Origin: Asaia bogorensis | GTDB lineage: Bacteria; Pseudomonadota; Alphaproteobacteria; CACIAM-22H2 | Assembly: GCA_945901855.1 (NCBI GenBank) | Contig: CAMDLT010000024.1 | Coordinates: 7,501-63,163 of the forward strand | DNA: 55,663 nucleotides | Direction: 5' to 3' | Part shown: piece after piece, positions 9,213 through 18,300 of the stretch | How the letters are laid out: every line of letters begins with the position of its first letter | Position numbering within the stretch: the first letter of the stretch is position 1 | The notes under the pieces: generated by a model | Told to the model about the DNA's origin: nothing | Seen by the model: only the letters and a program-made list of their open reading frames with translations | The model's database searches: none | Program-made: the position numbers and the translations under genes

Positions 9213-11486
9213 TCAAACTGGGATATGGTGGTCGCGCGCAAAGTCCGCCAGTTTCTTGCGCACGGACGGATCCGCCAATCGGCAAAGTACGTCCAAGTAC
9301 TTGGCCAAAGGCGGCAAATCCAGACTACGTACCATCGCTTTGACCGGGCCGATGGCGGGAAACGGCATCGACAAACGCCGGAATCCGATTCCGATCAACG
9401 CCATCGCCTCAAGCGGTCGGCTTGCCATGTCGCCGCACAAAGCAAGCGGCACATTGGCGGCATCGCACTCGGCGGCAATGGCGCGGAAAAATCTTAGGAC
9501 GGGCGGCGAAAGAGCGTCGTAACGCCCGTTCATTTCCGGATTGCCGCGATCGCAGGCGAAAAAGAACTGCAAAAGATCGTTCGACCCGATGGACAAAAAA
9601 TCGACGCGCTTCAAAAGCTGCGGCAATTGCCAATAGAGCGAGGGAACTTCCATCATCGTGCCAATATGCACGGGCTCCGGCAGCACCCGGCCGCGCTTGC
9701 GTTCGCGCGCGATTTCGATCTGCACGAGTTCTTTGGCCGCGTCGAATTCCGCGACGGTCGCGACCATTGGAAACATCAGATCGAGCCGTCGGCCGCCGGC
9801 CGCGCGCAACAGGCCGCGCACCTGTTCGCGCAAAATAGCGGGCCGCTCCAGCGTCAGGCGCACCGCGCGCAACCCCATCGCCGGATTTTCCTGGGGCGTG
9901 TTTTCCATGTAGGGCAGCAGTTTGTCGCCGCCGATATCGAGCGTGCGGAACACGACCGGGCGCCCCTGCGCGCGGTCCAGAATGCGCCGGTAGAGATCCG
10001 TCTGCTCGACCACGTCGGGCATCGAGGTGCGGATCATGAAGGGAATTTCGGTTCGGTAGAGGCCGACGCCGTCCGCGCCGCTTTCGGCCAGATTGTCGAT
10101 GTCGATGACCAGCCCCGCATTCATGTTGAGCGAGATCGGCGAACCGTCTTTGGTTACGGCCGGCAATTTGCGGATCGCGACATAGCCCTGGCGCAACGCC
10201 TCGCGCTGACGAATGGCGGCCGCGAAGGTTTCGCGCACGTCGTCGCCGGGCCGCAAAATCGCCTGCCCAAAACCGCCGTCGACGACGATCGTGTCGCCCG
10301 CTTCGACGCGCCCCACGAGCCCCGGCAAACAGCCCACCATCGGCAGATCGAGCGCATGCGCGATGATCGCGACATGCGCCGTGGGCGAACCTTCTTCGAG
10401 CACGACGCCCTTCAACTTGCGCCGATCGTATTCGAGCAATTCGGCCGGCCCCAGCGTGCGCGCGACCAGCACTGTATCCTCGGGCAAATCGCCAGCGACG
10501 GCCGCCGTGCGGTCGCCCGTGAGATGGCGCAGCAGCCGGTTGGCCAGATCGTCGAAATCCGCAATGCGTTCGCGCAGATACGGATCGGCGATCTGCGCCA
10601 TGCGCGCGCGGTTGTCTTCTTGCACCTTTTGCACGGCGGCTTCGGCGGTGAGGCCGGTTTCGATCGCTTCGCTGATGCGCTGCAGCCAGCCGCGATCTTC
10701 GGCAAACATGCGGTAGGTTTCGAGAATTTCCCAACGCTCGTCGCCTTCGGTCAGGCCCGAGGTCTGGAAAATGCGGTCGATGTCGGTACGCATGCCGCTC
10801 ATCGCCTCGCGCAGGCGCTTGGTTTCGGCGGCCGGATCGTCGGCGACCATCTGGCGCACCGTGACGCGCGGCTGGTGCAGCACCGCCGTCCCGATCGCGA
10901 TTCCGTCGTTGAGCGACATTCCTTCGATGCGGTCGGTCGCACCGGTTCCCGCATCGTCGATGCGCAGCATTTCGGCATGGCCGATCAGTTCGCCCGCGGC
11001 CACAAGTTCGGCCAGCACCATCGAGACGGTTTGCAGCGCTTCGGCTTCTTCGTCGGTATATTCGCGGTAGGTGCGGTTTTGCAGCACCAGGACGCCCAGC
11101 GTGCGGCCCGCGCGCAGGATCGGCACGCCCATCAGCGAATGGTAGATTTCTTCGCCCGTTTCGGGCCGGTAGGCGAAGTTGGGATGCGATTGCGCGTCGG
11201 CCAACGCTAGCGTGCGCGCGGTCTGCGCGATTTCGCCGACCAGGCCTTCGCCCACGCGCAGCCGCGTTTTGTGGACCGCGTCCGGATTGAGGCCTTGCGT
11301 CGCGAACAGCTCGAGCACTTGGCCCGCGCGCATGACATAGACCGAGCAGACTTCGGCGATGAGATCGGCCGCGATGATTTTGACGATGCGATCGAGGCGC
11401 TGCTGGGCAGTGCCCGAGGCTGCCATCATATCGCGCAGACGCTTGAGCAGGCGGCGCGTCGCACCGGGCCCGAGCGCCGTTTGCAT
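9213..11486 (-). CDS. ptsP: PEP-protein phosphotransferase of the nitrogen PTS (enzyme I-Ntr)
   Basis: First enzyme of the regulatory PTS(Ntr), moving phosphate from phosphoenolpyruvate to NPr. The 757-residue protein begins with a GAF domain (LDRIVKIIAADLIAEVCSVY), which senses glutamine or nitrogen state in homologues. The PEP-utiliser N domain and the phospho-histidine domain with His371 in GSPTAHVAI follow, then the TIM-barrel PEP-binding domain ending in LALCGDMAS. I chose ATG 11486 (TGATG overlap with the previous stop, GGAG 7 bases upstream) over GTG 11489. It follows the nitronate monooxygenase-like gene and lysC. Confidence 0.96.
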   Translation of the reverse strand: MQTALGPGATRRLLKRLRDMMAASGTAQQRLDRIVKIIAADLIAEVCSVYVMRAGQVLELFATQGLNPDAVHKTRLRVGEGLVGEIAQTARTLALADAQSHPNFAYRPETGEEIYHSLMGVPILRAGRTLGVLVLQNRTYREYTDEEAEALQTVSMVLAELVAAGELIGHAEMLRIDDAGTGATDRIEGMSLNDGIAIGTAVLHQPRVTVRQMVADDPAAETKRLREAMSGMRTDIDRIFQTSGLTEGDERWEILETYRMFAEDRGWLQRISEAIETGLTAEAAVQKVQEDNRARMAQIADPYLRERIADFDDLANRLLRHLTGDRTAAVAGDLPEDTVLVARTLGPAELLEYDRRKLKGVVLEEGSPTAHVAIIAHALDLPMVGCLPGLVGRVEAGDTIVVDGGFGQAILRPGDDVRETFAAAIRQREALRQGYVAIRKLPAVTKDGSPISLNMNAGLVIDIDNLAESGADGVGLYRTEIPFMIRTSMPDVVEQTDLYRRILDRAQGRPVVFRTLDIGGDKLLPYMENTPQENPAMGLRAVRLTLERPAILREQVRGLLRAAGGRRLDLMFPMVATVAEFDAAKELVQIEIARERKRGRVLPEPVHIGTMMEVPSLYWQLPQLLKRVDFLSIGSNDLLQFFFACDRGNPEMNGRYDALSPPVLRFFRAIAAECDAANVPLALCGDMASRPLEAMALIGIGFRRLSMPFPAIGPVKAMVRSLDLPPLAKYLDVLCRLADPSVRKKLADFARDHHIPV

Positions 11487-12541
11487 CACGCAGCTCCGGC
11501 TTCCGCAGAGGCAGCCGCCGCGTCGCGCGCGACCAGGGCCGCGAGTGCCTGGTCGACCAATTCGCCGACAATTTCGGCCGTCGATTGCGCGCGCGTGACA
11601 AGGCCCACCGACTGGCCCGCCATCAACGAGCCGTTTTCGACATCGCCCTCGACCGCCGCACGGCGCAAAGCGCCCGCCCAGAAATGCTCGATTTCAAGCT
11701 GGGCCGCTTTCATGTCGAGTTCGCCGCGATCCACGCTGTCGATCACGCTGCGTTGCTTGGCCATGAAATCTGCCGTCGCCTTGTTGGCCAAGGCGCGCAC
11801 CGGGATCACCGGAAAGCGCGGATCGAGCTGGACCGACGGAACGGCGTCGCGCGCGGCCCCGCGGATAAATGCTTGCTTGAAATTGGGATGCGCGACGCAC
11901 TCGTGCGCGCAGACGAAGCGCGTTCCCAACTGTACGCCGGCCGCACCCATTTCAAGGTACGACAAAATCGCCTCGCCGCGGCCGATGCCGCCTGCCACGA
12001 ATACCGGCACGTCGCGAATGACGGGCAGAATCTCCTGCGCCAGCACGGCTGTGGAAACGCCGCCGATATGCCCGCCCGCCTCCATGCCTTCGATTACCAG
12101 CGCATCGATGCCCGAGCGCACGAGCTTTTTGCCGATCACCAGGGCCGGCGCAAAGCCGATGATTTTGGCGCCGCCGTCCTTCAGAATCTTGACGGTTTCG
12201 GCCGGCGGCATGCCGCCCGCCAGCACCACATGCCCGACCTTGGCCGCCACGCAAACGCGCGCGAGTTCGGCAAGTTCGGGGTGCATGACGATCAGATTGA
12301 CGCCAAAGGGTTTGGCCGTGAGCAGCTTGGTCGCCGCGATTTCGGCCGCGAGCATCGAAGGCTTCATCGACCCGCACGCGAGCACGCCAAAGCCGCCTGC
12401 GTTTGAGATCGAGGCGACCAGATTGCGCTCCGAAACCCACGTCATCGCGCCGCCCAAGATGGCGACTTGCGTGCCCAGAAACGCGTTGCCGCGCGCCCAC
12501 AGCCGGTCGAGCGTGCGCTTGGCTTTGGCCTCGGCGCTCAT
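11486..12541 (-). CDS. NAD(P)H-dependent flavin oxidoreductase, nitronate monooxygenase family
   Basis: A 351-residue FMN TIM-barrel enzyme of the 2-nitropropane dioxygenase family. Visible signatures are SNAGGFGVLA near residue 50, IEGMEAGGHIGG with the usual family histidine, VFVAGGIGRGEAI and MGAAGVQLGTRFV, the last two forming the phosphate-binding end of the barrel. The family includes nitronate monooxygenases and enoyl-reductase-like enzymes, so the substrate is uncertain. It overlaps lysC by ATGA and ptsP at its 3' end, so it is probably co-translated with both. No good Shine-Dalgarno is seen, consistent with coupling. Confidence 0.85.
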   Translation of the reverse strand: MSAEAKAKRTLDRLWARGNAFLGTQVAILGGAMTWVSERNLVASISNAGGFGVLACGSMKPSMLAAEIAATKLLTAKPFGVNLIVMHPELAELARVCVAAKVGHVVLAGGMPPAETVKILKDGGAKIIGFAPALVIGKKLVRSGIDALVIEGMEAGGHIGGVSTAVLAQEILPVIRDVPVFVAGGIGRGEAILSYLEMGAAGVQLGTRFVCAHECVAHPNFKQAFIRGAARDAVPSVQLDPRFPVIPVRALANKATADFMAKQRSVIDSVDRGELDMKAAQLEIEHFWAGALRRAAVEGDVENGSLMAGQSVGLVTRAQSTAEIVGELVDQALAALVARDAAAASAEAGAA

Positions 12542-13758
12542 GCCGCGTCGAGACCGTAGGCCGTGTGCAGCGAGCGCAACGCGAGCTCCAGATACTCGGC
12601 GCCGATCAGCACGGAGATCTTGATCTCCGACGTCGAGATCACTTCGATATTGATGCCCTTGTCGGCAAGCGTGCGGAACATCGCGAGCGCCACGCCCGCA
12701 TGGCTGCGCATGCCGACGCCGATGACCGACACTTTGACAACGTTAGGGTCGGGCTTCAACTCGACAAAGCCAAGCTCGGCCTTGCGCTCGTTCAGCAGCT
12801 TCACGCAGCGGTCGAGTTCGGCCGTCCCCACCGTGAAGGTAAGGTCCGTCGCCTTGCGGTCGTCGGAGATGTTCTGGACGATCATGTCGACATTAATCGC
12901 CGCATCGGCAAGGGGACCGAAAATGGCCGCCGCAACGCCCGGACGGTCCGCGACTTTGGTCAAAGTGATTTTCGCCTCGTCCCGGCTGTAGGCGATCCCG
13001 CTGACGACTTGCTTTTCCACGATCTCTTCCTCATCGACGACCATCGTGCCGGGCTTGTCCTCGAAGCTCGAGAGGACCTGCACGCGCACGCGGTGGTTCA
13101 TGGCCAACTCGACCGACCGCGTCTGCAGCACCTTGGCGCCGAGCGAAGCCATTTCGAGCATTTCTTCGTACGTGATCTTGTCGAGTTTCTGCGCCTTCGT
13201 CACGATGCGCGGATCGCAGGTATAGACGCCGTCGACGTCGGTATAGATGTCGCAGCGATCCGCCTTCAACGCGGCCGCGAGCGCCACTGCCGACGTATCT
13301 GATCCGCCGCGCCCCAGCGTGGTCACGCGCCCGTCGTCGGCAACGCCCTGGAAGCCCGCAATTACCGCAACCTCGCCGGCCGCCATGGCGGCGGCGAGCG
13401 CTTGGGTGTCGATCGCCTCGATGCGCGCTTTGGAGTGCGTCGCATCGGTACGCAGCTTGATTTGCCAGCCCTGCCAGGAGCGCGCCTTGAGGCCCATTTC
13501 CTGAAGGGTCAGCGCCATCAAGCCGCTCGTGACCTGTTCGCCGGTCGCCACGACCGCATCGTATTCGCGCGGGTCGTAGAATTTGGAAATCTCGTTGACC
13601 CACGCGACCAGCTGGTTCGTGACGCCCGACATGGCCGACACCACGACGGCGACTTCGTGCCCGGCTGCAACCGCGCGTTTGACGTGCAGTGCCGCATTGC
13701 GGATGCGTTCGATATTCGCAACCGACGTGCCGCCGAATTTTAGAACCAGACGCGCCAT
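12538..13758 (-). CDS. lysC: Aspartate kinase
   Basis: Phosphorylates aspartate, the committed step towards lysine, threonine and methionine. The 406-residue monofunctional enzyme begins with the ATP-site motif KFGGTS (7-12). It has the kinase signature [19 protein letters not shown] and two C-terminal ACT domains (from [14 protein letters not shown] and from [12 protein letters not shown]), which carry allosteric feedback sites. It is divergent from ubiG across 155 bases and probably begins the long minus-strand transcription unit that runs leftward. Confidence 0.96.
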   Translation of the reverse strand: MARLVLKFGGTSVANIERIRNAALHVKRAVAAGHEVAVVVSAMSGVTNQLVAWVNEISKFYDPREYDAVVATGEQVTSGLMALTLQEMGLKARSWQGWQIKLRTDATHSKARIEAIDTQALAAAMAAGEVAVIAGFQGVADDGRVTTLGRGGSDTSAVALAAALKADRCDIYTDVDGVYTCDPRIVTKAQKLDKITYEEMLEMASLGAKVLQTRSVELAMNHRVRVQVLSSFEDKPGTMVVDEEEIVEKQVVSGIAYSRDEAKITLTKVADRPGVAAAIFGPLADAAINVDMIVQNISDDRKATDLTFTVGTAELDRCVKLLNERKAELGFVELKPDPNVVKVSVIGVGMRSHAGVALAMFRTLADKGINIEVISTSEIKISVLIGAEYLELALRSLHTAYGLDAA

Positions 13759-13913
13759 TTTTCCGATCCCAGAGAATTTCGAGAAACCCCATTCCGGCCA
13801 GAGGCTTGGGAATGGGCTGGCGCCAGCGCTCTTGCCCGCGCGCCACGTGCGCCTTATCTAAAGGTTTGGGGGCGCCAGGGCAAGACGTAGCCAAAGCCCA
13901 GTTCAGGAGCTGT

Positions 13914-14669
13914 ATGTCGAGCAATTCCGATGCCGCGATCGGCGCATCCGTCGACCCGGCCGAGATCGCGCGCTTCGCCGCGATGGCCGACGAATGGTGG
14001 GACCCGGCTGGCAAATTCAAACCGCTGCACAAATTCAATCCGGTACGGCTTGGCTATATCCGCGACCGGCTCGCGCAGCATTTTGGCCGCGATCCGCTTG
14101 GCGCCAAACCGCTTGCGGGTTTGCGCCTGCTCGATATCGGCTGCGGCGGCGGATTGGTCGCCGAACCGATGGCGCGCTTGGGCGCCACGGTGGTCGCAAT
14201 CGACGCTTCGGCCAAAAATATCGCGATCGCGTCCAACCATGCCGCGCGCATGGGCCTTGCGATCGACTATCGCCACGCGACGGCCGAAGACCTTGTGGCG
14301 GCAGGCGAGCAGTTCGACGCCGTGCTGTCGCTGGAGGTCGTCGAGCACGTCGCCGATGTCGATCTGTTTTTGGGCAATTGCGGCGATCTGGTGCGCGCGG
14401 GCGGGGCGCTCGTCGTTGCAACCTTGAACCGCACGCCCAAGGCATTTTTGCTGGCCATCGTCGGGGCCGAGTACGTGATGCGCTGGCTGCCGCGCGGCAC
14501 GCACGAATGGAAAAAATTCGTGCGTCCGGGCGAGATTTCCGACGCCCTTCGCAAGCCCGGCCTTGCGGTCACGCATGTGACGGGGGTCGCCTTCAACCCG
14601 ATCCTCGACACCTGGCGCCTCGCGCGCGACCTCGACGTCAACTATATGGCGTTCGCGGTCAAGGGATAG
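13914..14669 (+). CDS. ubiG: Ubiquinone biosynthesis O-methyltransferase
   Basis: SAM-dependent O-methyltransferase for both O-methylation steps of ubiquinone synthesis. From ATG 13914 (CAGGAG five to six bases upstream) it has 251 residues. It carries the UbiG N-terminal signature [19 protein letters not shown], the SAM motif [14 protein letters not shown] and the late motif [13 protein letters not shown] frame open further upstream is not supported by homology. It is divergent from lysC and converges on the DUF1178 gene with a 10-base gap. Confidence 0.96.
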   Translation: MSSNSDAAIGASVDPAEIARFAAMADEWWDPAGKFKPLHKFNPVRLGYIRDRLAQHFGRDPLGAKPLAGLRLLDIGCGGGLVAEPMARLGATVVAIDASAKNIAIASNHAARMGLAIDYRHATAEDLVAAGEQFDAVLSLEVVEHVADVDLFLGNCGDLVRAGGALVVATLNRTPKAFLLAIVGAEYVMRWLPRGTHEWKKFVRPGEISDALRKPGLAVTHVTGVAFNPILDTWRLARDLDVNYMAFAVKG

Positions 14670-14679
14670 GGTCGACGCC

Positions 14680-15141
14680 TTACGCGTTTTTGTCGGGGAC
14701 CCACGGCACGGGCGCAAATTCGATGCCTTCGTCGAGCAGTTCCTGGGCTTCTTGCGCCGAAGTCTGGCCGTAGATATTGCGTTTTTCGATTTCGCCGTAA
14801 TGGATCTTGCGCGCTTCTTCGGCGAATTTGTCGCCGACAGGATCGAAATTCTTTTCGATATGCTGGCGCAGTTCCGCCATCTGGCGATGCAGCTCGGCCG
14901 CCTTGGCGGTTGCGGGATCGGGGCCAAGCGCGGCAGGCAGGTTTTCCGGCGCATCGACGCGCTTGCGGGATTTCTTGGTGCCCGACAGGCGCGGCGCCAT
15001 CAGCGCTTTTTCGACCTTGTTCGAGCCGCAATAGGGACATTCGACCAAGCCGCGTTTGGCCTGGCGCTCGAACGCGGCGCCGTCTTTGAACCAGCTTTCG
15101 AAACTGTGCTTTTTGGCGCATTGCAAGTTGAAGACGATCAT
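14680..15141 (-). CDS. DUF1178 family protein
   Basis: A 153-residue protein of unknown function. Its N-terminal zinc-ribbon-like part begins MIVFNLQCAKKHSFESWF and contains CPYCGSNKVEKALMAPRL, giving three probable metal-binding cysteines. A charged linker and a helical part (EEARKIHYGEIEKRNIYG) ending in PVPWVPDKNA follow. The family is common next to comF-grxC and a carbon-nitrogen hydrolase in alphaproteobacteria. Here it is divergent from a small methyltransferase instead. Confidence 0.88.
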   Translation of the reverse strand: MIVFNLQCAKKHSFESWFKDGAAFERQAKRGLVECPYCGSNKVEKALMAPRLSGTKKSRKRVDAPENLPAALGPDPATAKAAELHRQMAELRQHIEKNFDPVGDKFAEEARKIHYGEIEKRNIYGQTSAQEAQELLDEGIEFAPVPWVPDKNA

Positions 15142-15179
15142 GGCCTATAATTGGGGTCAAATCGGCGCAAAGACAAGCC

Positions 15180-15713
15180 ATGCCCTTTCCCGAATTCCAT
15201 ATTGTAGGCGAACCCTCCGCCTGGGTCGTCCAGCACGCGGCGCTTGTCCCGATTAGCGGACCCGTGCTCGACATTGCCGCGGGCGGCGGACGGCACGCCA
15301 GGTTTTTTGCCGCGCGCGGCCATAAAATCACGGCGCTCGACCGCGACATTTCGGCCCTCGAAGGGATCGAAGGCGTCGATGCGGTCGCCGTCGATCTGGA
15401 AGACGGATCGCCCTGGCCGCTTTTGGGCCGCCAATTTGCGGCGGTCGTCGTGACCAACTATCTGCACCGCGCGCTCTTTTCGGCACTGGCCGCCAGCGTC
15501 GCGCCGGGCGGGGCGCTGATCTACGAAACGTTCGCGCGCGGCAACGAGCGCTACGGCAAACCGAGCAATCCCGACTTCCTGCTCCGCGACAACGAATTGA
15601 TCGAAGCCTTCGCGCCCGCTTTGCGCGTGGTGGCCTACGAGCATCGTTTTGTCGAGACGCCCAAACCCGCCATGATCCAGCGTTTGGCGGGCGTGCGGCC
15701 TACGCCGTCTTGA
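15180..15713 (+). CDS. Small class I SAM-dependent methyltransferase
   Basis: A 177-residue Rossmann-fold methyltransferase. Motif I is VLDIAAGGGRHARFF at about 30-44, motif II is ITALDRDIS, and a later strand reads FAAVVVTNYLHRALF. The late part contains LIYETFARGNERYGKPSNPDFLL, a block seen in TehB-like small methyltransferases. The substrate is unknown. No Shine-Dalgarno is visible; the gene is 38 bases from the divergent DUF1178 start. Its last 14 bases overlap the end of grxC tail to tail. Confidence 0.8.
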   Translation: MPFPEFHIVGEPSAWVVQHAALVPISGPVLDIAAGGGRHARFFAARGHKITALDRDISALEGIEGVDAVAVDLEDGSPWPLLGRQFAAVVVTNYLHRALFSALAASVAPGGALIYETFARGNERYGKPSNPDFLLRDNELIEAFAPALRVVAYEHRFVETPKPAMIQRLAGVRPTPS

Positions 15714-15960
15714 GCAAGGGGTCGAGTTTGCCGGCGGCGTCGAGCGCGTAAAGATCGTCGCAGCCGCCGACATGCTGACCGTCGATGAAAATCTGCGGCA
15801 CCGAGGTACGACCGCCCGCGCGCTTTTCCATCGCCGGGCGCAAGCTGGAATCGGCCAGCACGTCGTATTCGTCGTAAGCGGCGCCTTTTTTGTCCAAGAG
15901 GCGCTTGGCGCGCGCGCAATATCCGCAAAACGCCGAACTGTAGATTTCGATTTTTGCCAT
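15700..15960 (-). CDS. grxC: Glutaredoxin 3
   Basis: Glutathione-dependent dithiol oxidoreductase of 86 residues. The active site is C12-G-Y-C15 (most GrxC have CPYC), followed by the glutathione-binding TSVPQIFIDGQHVGGCDDL. It follows comF on the same strand with a 57-base gap, a widely conserved alphaproteobacterial pair. Confidence 0.95.
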   Translation of the reverse strand: MAKIEIYSSAFCGYCARAKRLLDKKGAAYDEYDVLADSSLRPAMEKRAGGRTSVPQIFIDGQHVGGCDDLYALDAAGKLDPLLKTA

Positions 15961-16017
15961 GGTTCTTTTCCGGCCTCAAAAACGAAACCACATATTAGCA
16001 GGCGATCCCCGACATCG

Positions 16018-16815
16018 CTAGACCCGCCCCTCGCCGGGGCGCACGACGCGCGCGAGCGTCACGGTGCGCACTTCGGCCGCACCGGCGCGCTTCAAGGCTT
16101 TGGCGCATTCGCCAAGCGTGGCCCCGGTCGTCAGCACGTCGTCGACGAGCACGACGATTTTGCCGCGCACGAACGCCGCATGGCGCGGAGCAAGTTTGAA
16201 GGCTCGGCGTACATTGCGCTGGCGTTCGCGGCGGCCGAGCATGCCCTGGGCGGGCGTGCGGCGTTGGCGCACCAGCAGGTCGGGCACGCTTGGCATGCCC
16301 GTATGGCGCGCCAGCGCATTGGCAAGCAGCGCCGACTGGTTGAAACGACGCATTGCCAGCCGCGTCCAATGCAAGGGGACGGGCGCGACAAGATCGGCGC
16401 CCGCCAGAACGTCGGCGCCCGCGCGCGCGAGCCAGCGCGCGAAGGCAGGCGCCGCATGCGTGCGGTCGGCATGTTTGAACGCGAGGATCAGACTGCGGCT
16501 TGCCGTATCGTAGCGCAGGGCCGCGCGCGCCTTGCCGAACGGCGGCGGCGCCGACAGGCACGCGCCGCACAGCAGACCCGTGCGGCCCAAAAAACCCGGA
16601 TCGTAATCGAACGGAAGGCCGCAACTCTCGCAATAGGGCCGATCGATCCACGAAAATCGCGTCCAGCACGGCGCGCACAAAGCGCCGGGTTCGGCAACGA
16701 TCGTCTGGCAGTTCAAGCAAAGCGGCGGCACCACCGCATCGATCGCGATGCGCGCGGTCCGTTTGGCGAGGGCAAAAAGATCGGCGAGCGCATGCAAAGC
16801 GCAAGATCGCAGCAT
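16018..16815 (-). CDS. ComF family phosphoribosyltransferase-like protein
   Basis: A 265-residue ComF protein, related to the DNA-uptake protein ComF of Bacillus and GntX of E. coli. An N-terminal zinc-finger region has paired cysteines (CLNC, CAPC, CESCG, CGAC). The phosphoribosyltransferase domain ends with the PRPP-binding loop VVLVDDVLTTGATL. I chose ATG 16815 (MLRSCALHALADLF); frames open further up overlap the divergent methyltransferase. A role in DNA uptake or recombination is family knowledge, not shown here. If real, it would be relevant beside a possible gene transfer agent. Confidence 0.9.
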   Translation of the reverse strand: MLRSCALHALADLFALAKRTARIAIDAVVPPLCLNCQTIVAEPGALCAPCWTRFSWIDRPYCESCGLPFDYDPGFLGRTGLLCGACLSAPPPFGKARAALRYDTASRSLILAFKHADRTHAAPAFARWLARAGADVLAGADLVAPVPLHWTRLAMRRFNQSALLANALARHTGMPSVPDLLVRQRRTPAQGMLGRRERQRNVRRAFKLAPRHAAFVRGKIVVLVDDVLTTGATLGECAKALKRAGAAEVRTVTLARVVRPGEGRV

Positions 16816-16897
16816 GGGCTTGCGGCCGAAGTCAACAGCTTGTATCTGCGCCAGCCCGTTTCGCGCGGCCGCAAAACAGGCTACGACTCGCAACGTC

Positions 16898-17812
16898 ATG
16901 ACCGACAACCCGCCGCCGCAAGTTTTCGACCGACGCATCGTGCGCTGCCATCGCGAGCGCGCGGCACGGCATTTTGCGGAGCACGACTTTCTGTTCCGCG
17001 AAGCGGGCGAGCGTCTGGCCGAACGGCTCGACGATCTAAAACCGCAATTTCCGCGCGTACTGGATTTGGGCGCGCGCACGGGCTTGATGGCGCCGCTGCT
17101 GGCCAAGCGGCCGGGCACGGAACTGATCGTGCAGTGCGATCTGTCCGCGCGGATGATGCGCGCAGCGCGCGCACGTCCGTGCGCTGACCAGAGTGAAGCC
17201 CACCGCACCGTTTGCGTGGCGGACGAGGAGTTTCTGCCCTTTGCGGCCGCCAGCTTCGATCTGGTGGTGAGCTGCCTGTCGCTGCATTGGACCAACGATT
17301 TGCCGGGCGCGCTTGTCCAGGTGCGTCGCGTGCTGAAGCCCGACGGATTGTTTTTGTGCGCAATCCTGGGCGGCGGCACGCTGGCCGAACTGCGCCGGGC
17401 GCTGATCGAGGCGGAGGTCGCCGAAAGCGGCGGTGCGGGTCCGCGCGTTTCGCCCTTTGCCGACGTGCGGGACGCAGGCGCCTTGCTGCAGCGCGCGGGC
17501 TTCGCGCTGCCGGTGGTCGATGCCGACACGCTGACAGTCTCCTATGAAAACGCGCTCGACCTGATGCGCGATTTGCGCGGCATGGGCGAAACCAACGCGA
17601 TCGCCGAACGGCGCAAGGACTTCTCGCGCCGCTCGACCCTGCTGCGTGCAGCGGCAATCTACGAAGATCTCTATGCCGAAGACGGGCGTATGCCCGCGAC
17701 TTTCCAGATCTTGAATCTGACCGCTTGGGCGCCGCACGCGTCGCAGCAAAAACCGCTGCGCCCCGGTTCCGCCGCGCACAGCCTGGCGCAAGCGGTGCAG
17801 AAGGACAGCTAA
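16898..17812 (+). CDS. BioC-type methyltransferase-fold protein, NDUFAF5-like
   Basis: A 304-residue class I SAM fold protein. It opens with VFDRRIVRCHRERAARHF, then SAM motif VLDLGARTGLMAPLL, EFLPFAAASFDLVVSCLSLH and WTNDLPGALVQVRRVLKPDG. This is the pattern of alphaproteobacterial relatives of mitochondrial NDUFAF5, which hydroxylates an arginine of the NDUFS7 subunit of complex I. BioC is the alternative. ATG 16898 is chosen because the N-terminal family motif starts directly after it. It is divergent from comF and overlaps the end of mutT. Confidence 0.8.
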   Translation: MTDNPPPQVFDRRIVRCHRERAARHFAEHDFLFREAGERLAERLDDLKPQFPRVLDLGARTGLMAPLLAKRPGTELIVQCDLSARMMRAARARPCADQSEAHRTVCVADEEFLPFAAASFDLVVSCLSLHWTNDLPGALVQVRRVLKPDGLFLCAILGGGTLAELRRALIEAEVAESGGAGPRVSPFADVRDAGALLQRAGFALPVVDADTLTVSYENALDLMRDLRGMGETNAIAERRKDFSRRSTLLRAAAIYEDLYAEDGRMPATFQILNLTAWAPHASQQKPLRPGSAAHSLAQAVQKDS

Positions 17813-18300
17813 AGCAGGTCGCGCAGCATCGCGACCAGCGGCACGTCGGCGGGCGGCATCGGATAGTCCGACAATTTCAGCGGCCACACCCAGGCCAATT
17901 CCTGGCCTTCGCGCGGTGCTGGCGTGCCCGCCCAATTGCGCGCGGCATAGAGCGGCATCAGCAGATGGAAATCGGGATAGCGGTGCGAGGCGAAGGTCAG
18001 CGGGGCCAAGCACGCGTGCGAAAGGTCGATGCCGAGTTCTTCTTTGAGTTCGCGCACCAGGGCGGCTTCCGGCGTTTCGCCGTCGGCGATTTTGCCGCCC
18101 GGGAACTCCCACAAGCCGGCCATCGATTTGCCGGGCGGCCGGCGGGCGAGCAGCACCCGCCCGTCCGCATCGATCAAGGCCGCAGCCACCACCAGCAGCA
18201 CGCGCGCTGGCGCTGCAAGCTTGGCGCTGAGGGCCGGATCGTCGCAGCCCGCAGGTACGGCGCTAGCTTCGGTAGCTGCCATTGATGTCGATATAGGCAT
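17809..18300 (-). CDS. mutT: Nudix hydrolase, MutT type (8-oxo-dGTP diphosphatase)
   Basis: Probable sanitiser of oxidised dGTP, of up to 163 residues. The Nudix box is complete (GKIADGETPEAALVRELKEE then LGI). LLARRPPGKSMAGLWEFPGG before it and HLLMPLYAARNW after it match the MutT group. The start is uncertain: ATG 18300 or 18282, both inside the end of argJ and without a ribosome binding site, so translation is probably coupled. Parvulin-argJ-mutT is a conserved alphaproteobacterial order. Confidence 0.88.
   Translation of the reverse strand: MPISTSMAATEASAVPAGCDDPALSAKLAAPARVLLVVAAALIDADGRVLLARRPPGKSMAGLWEFPGGKIADGETPEAALVRELKEELGIDLSHACLAPLTFASHRYPDFHLLMPLYAARNWAGTPAPREGQELAWVWPLKLSDYPMPPADVPLVAMLRDLL

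Noticed and set aside
5242..11210. Long plus-strand frames over hemA, ispG and ptsP
   Set aside because: Antisense shadows of well-identified conserved genes, with no family patterns of their own.
15121..15151. TATAAT before the small methyltransferase as a promoter
   Set aside because: The only -35-like partner (TTGCAA) is 19 bases away and lies inside the divergent gene, too weak to call.
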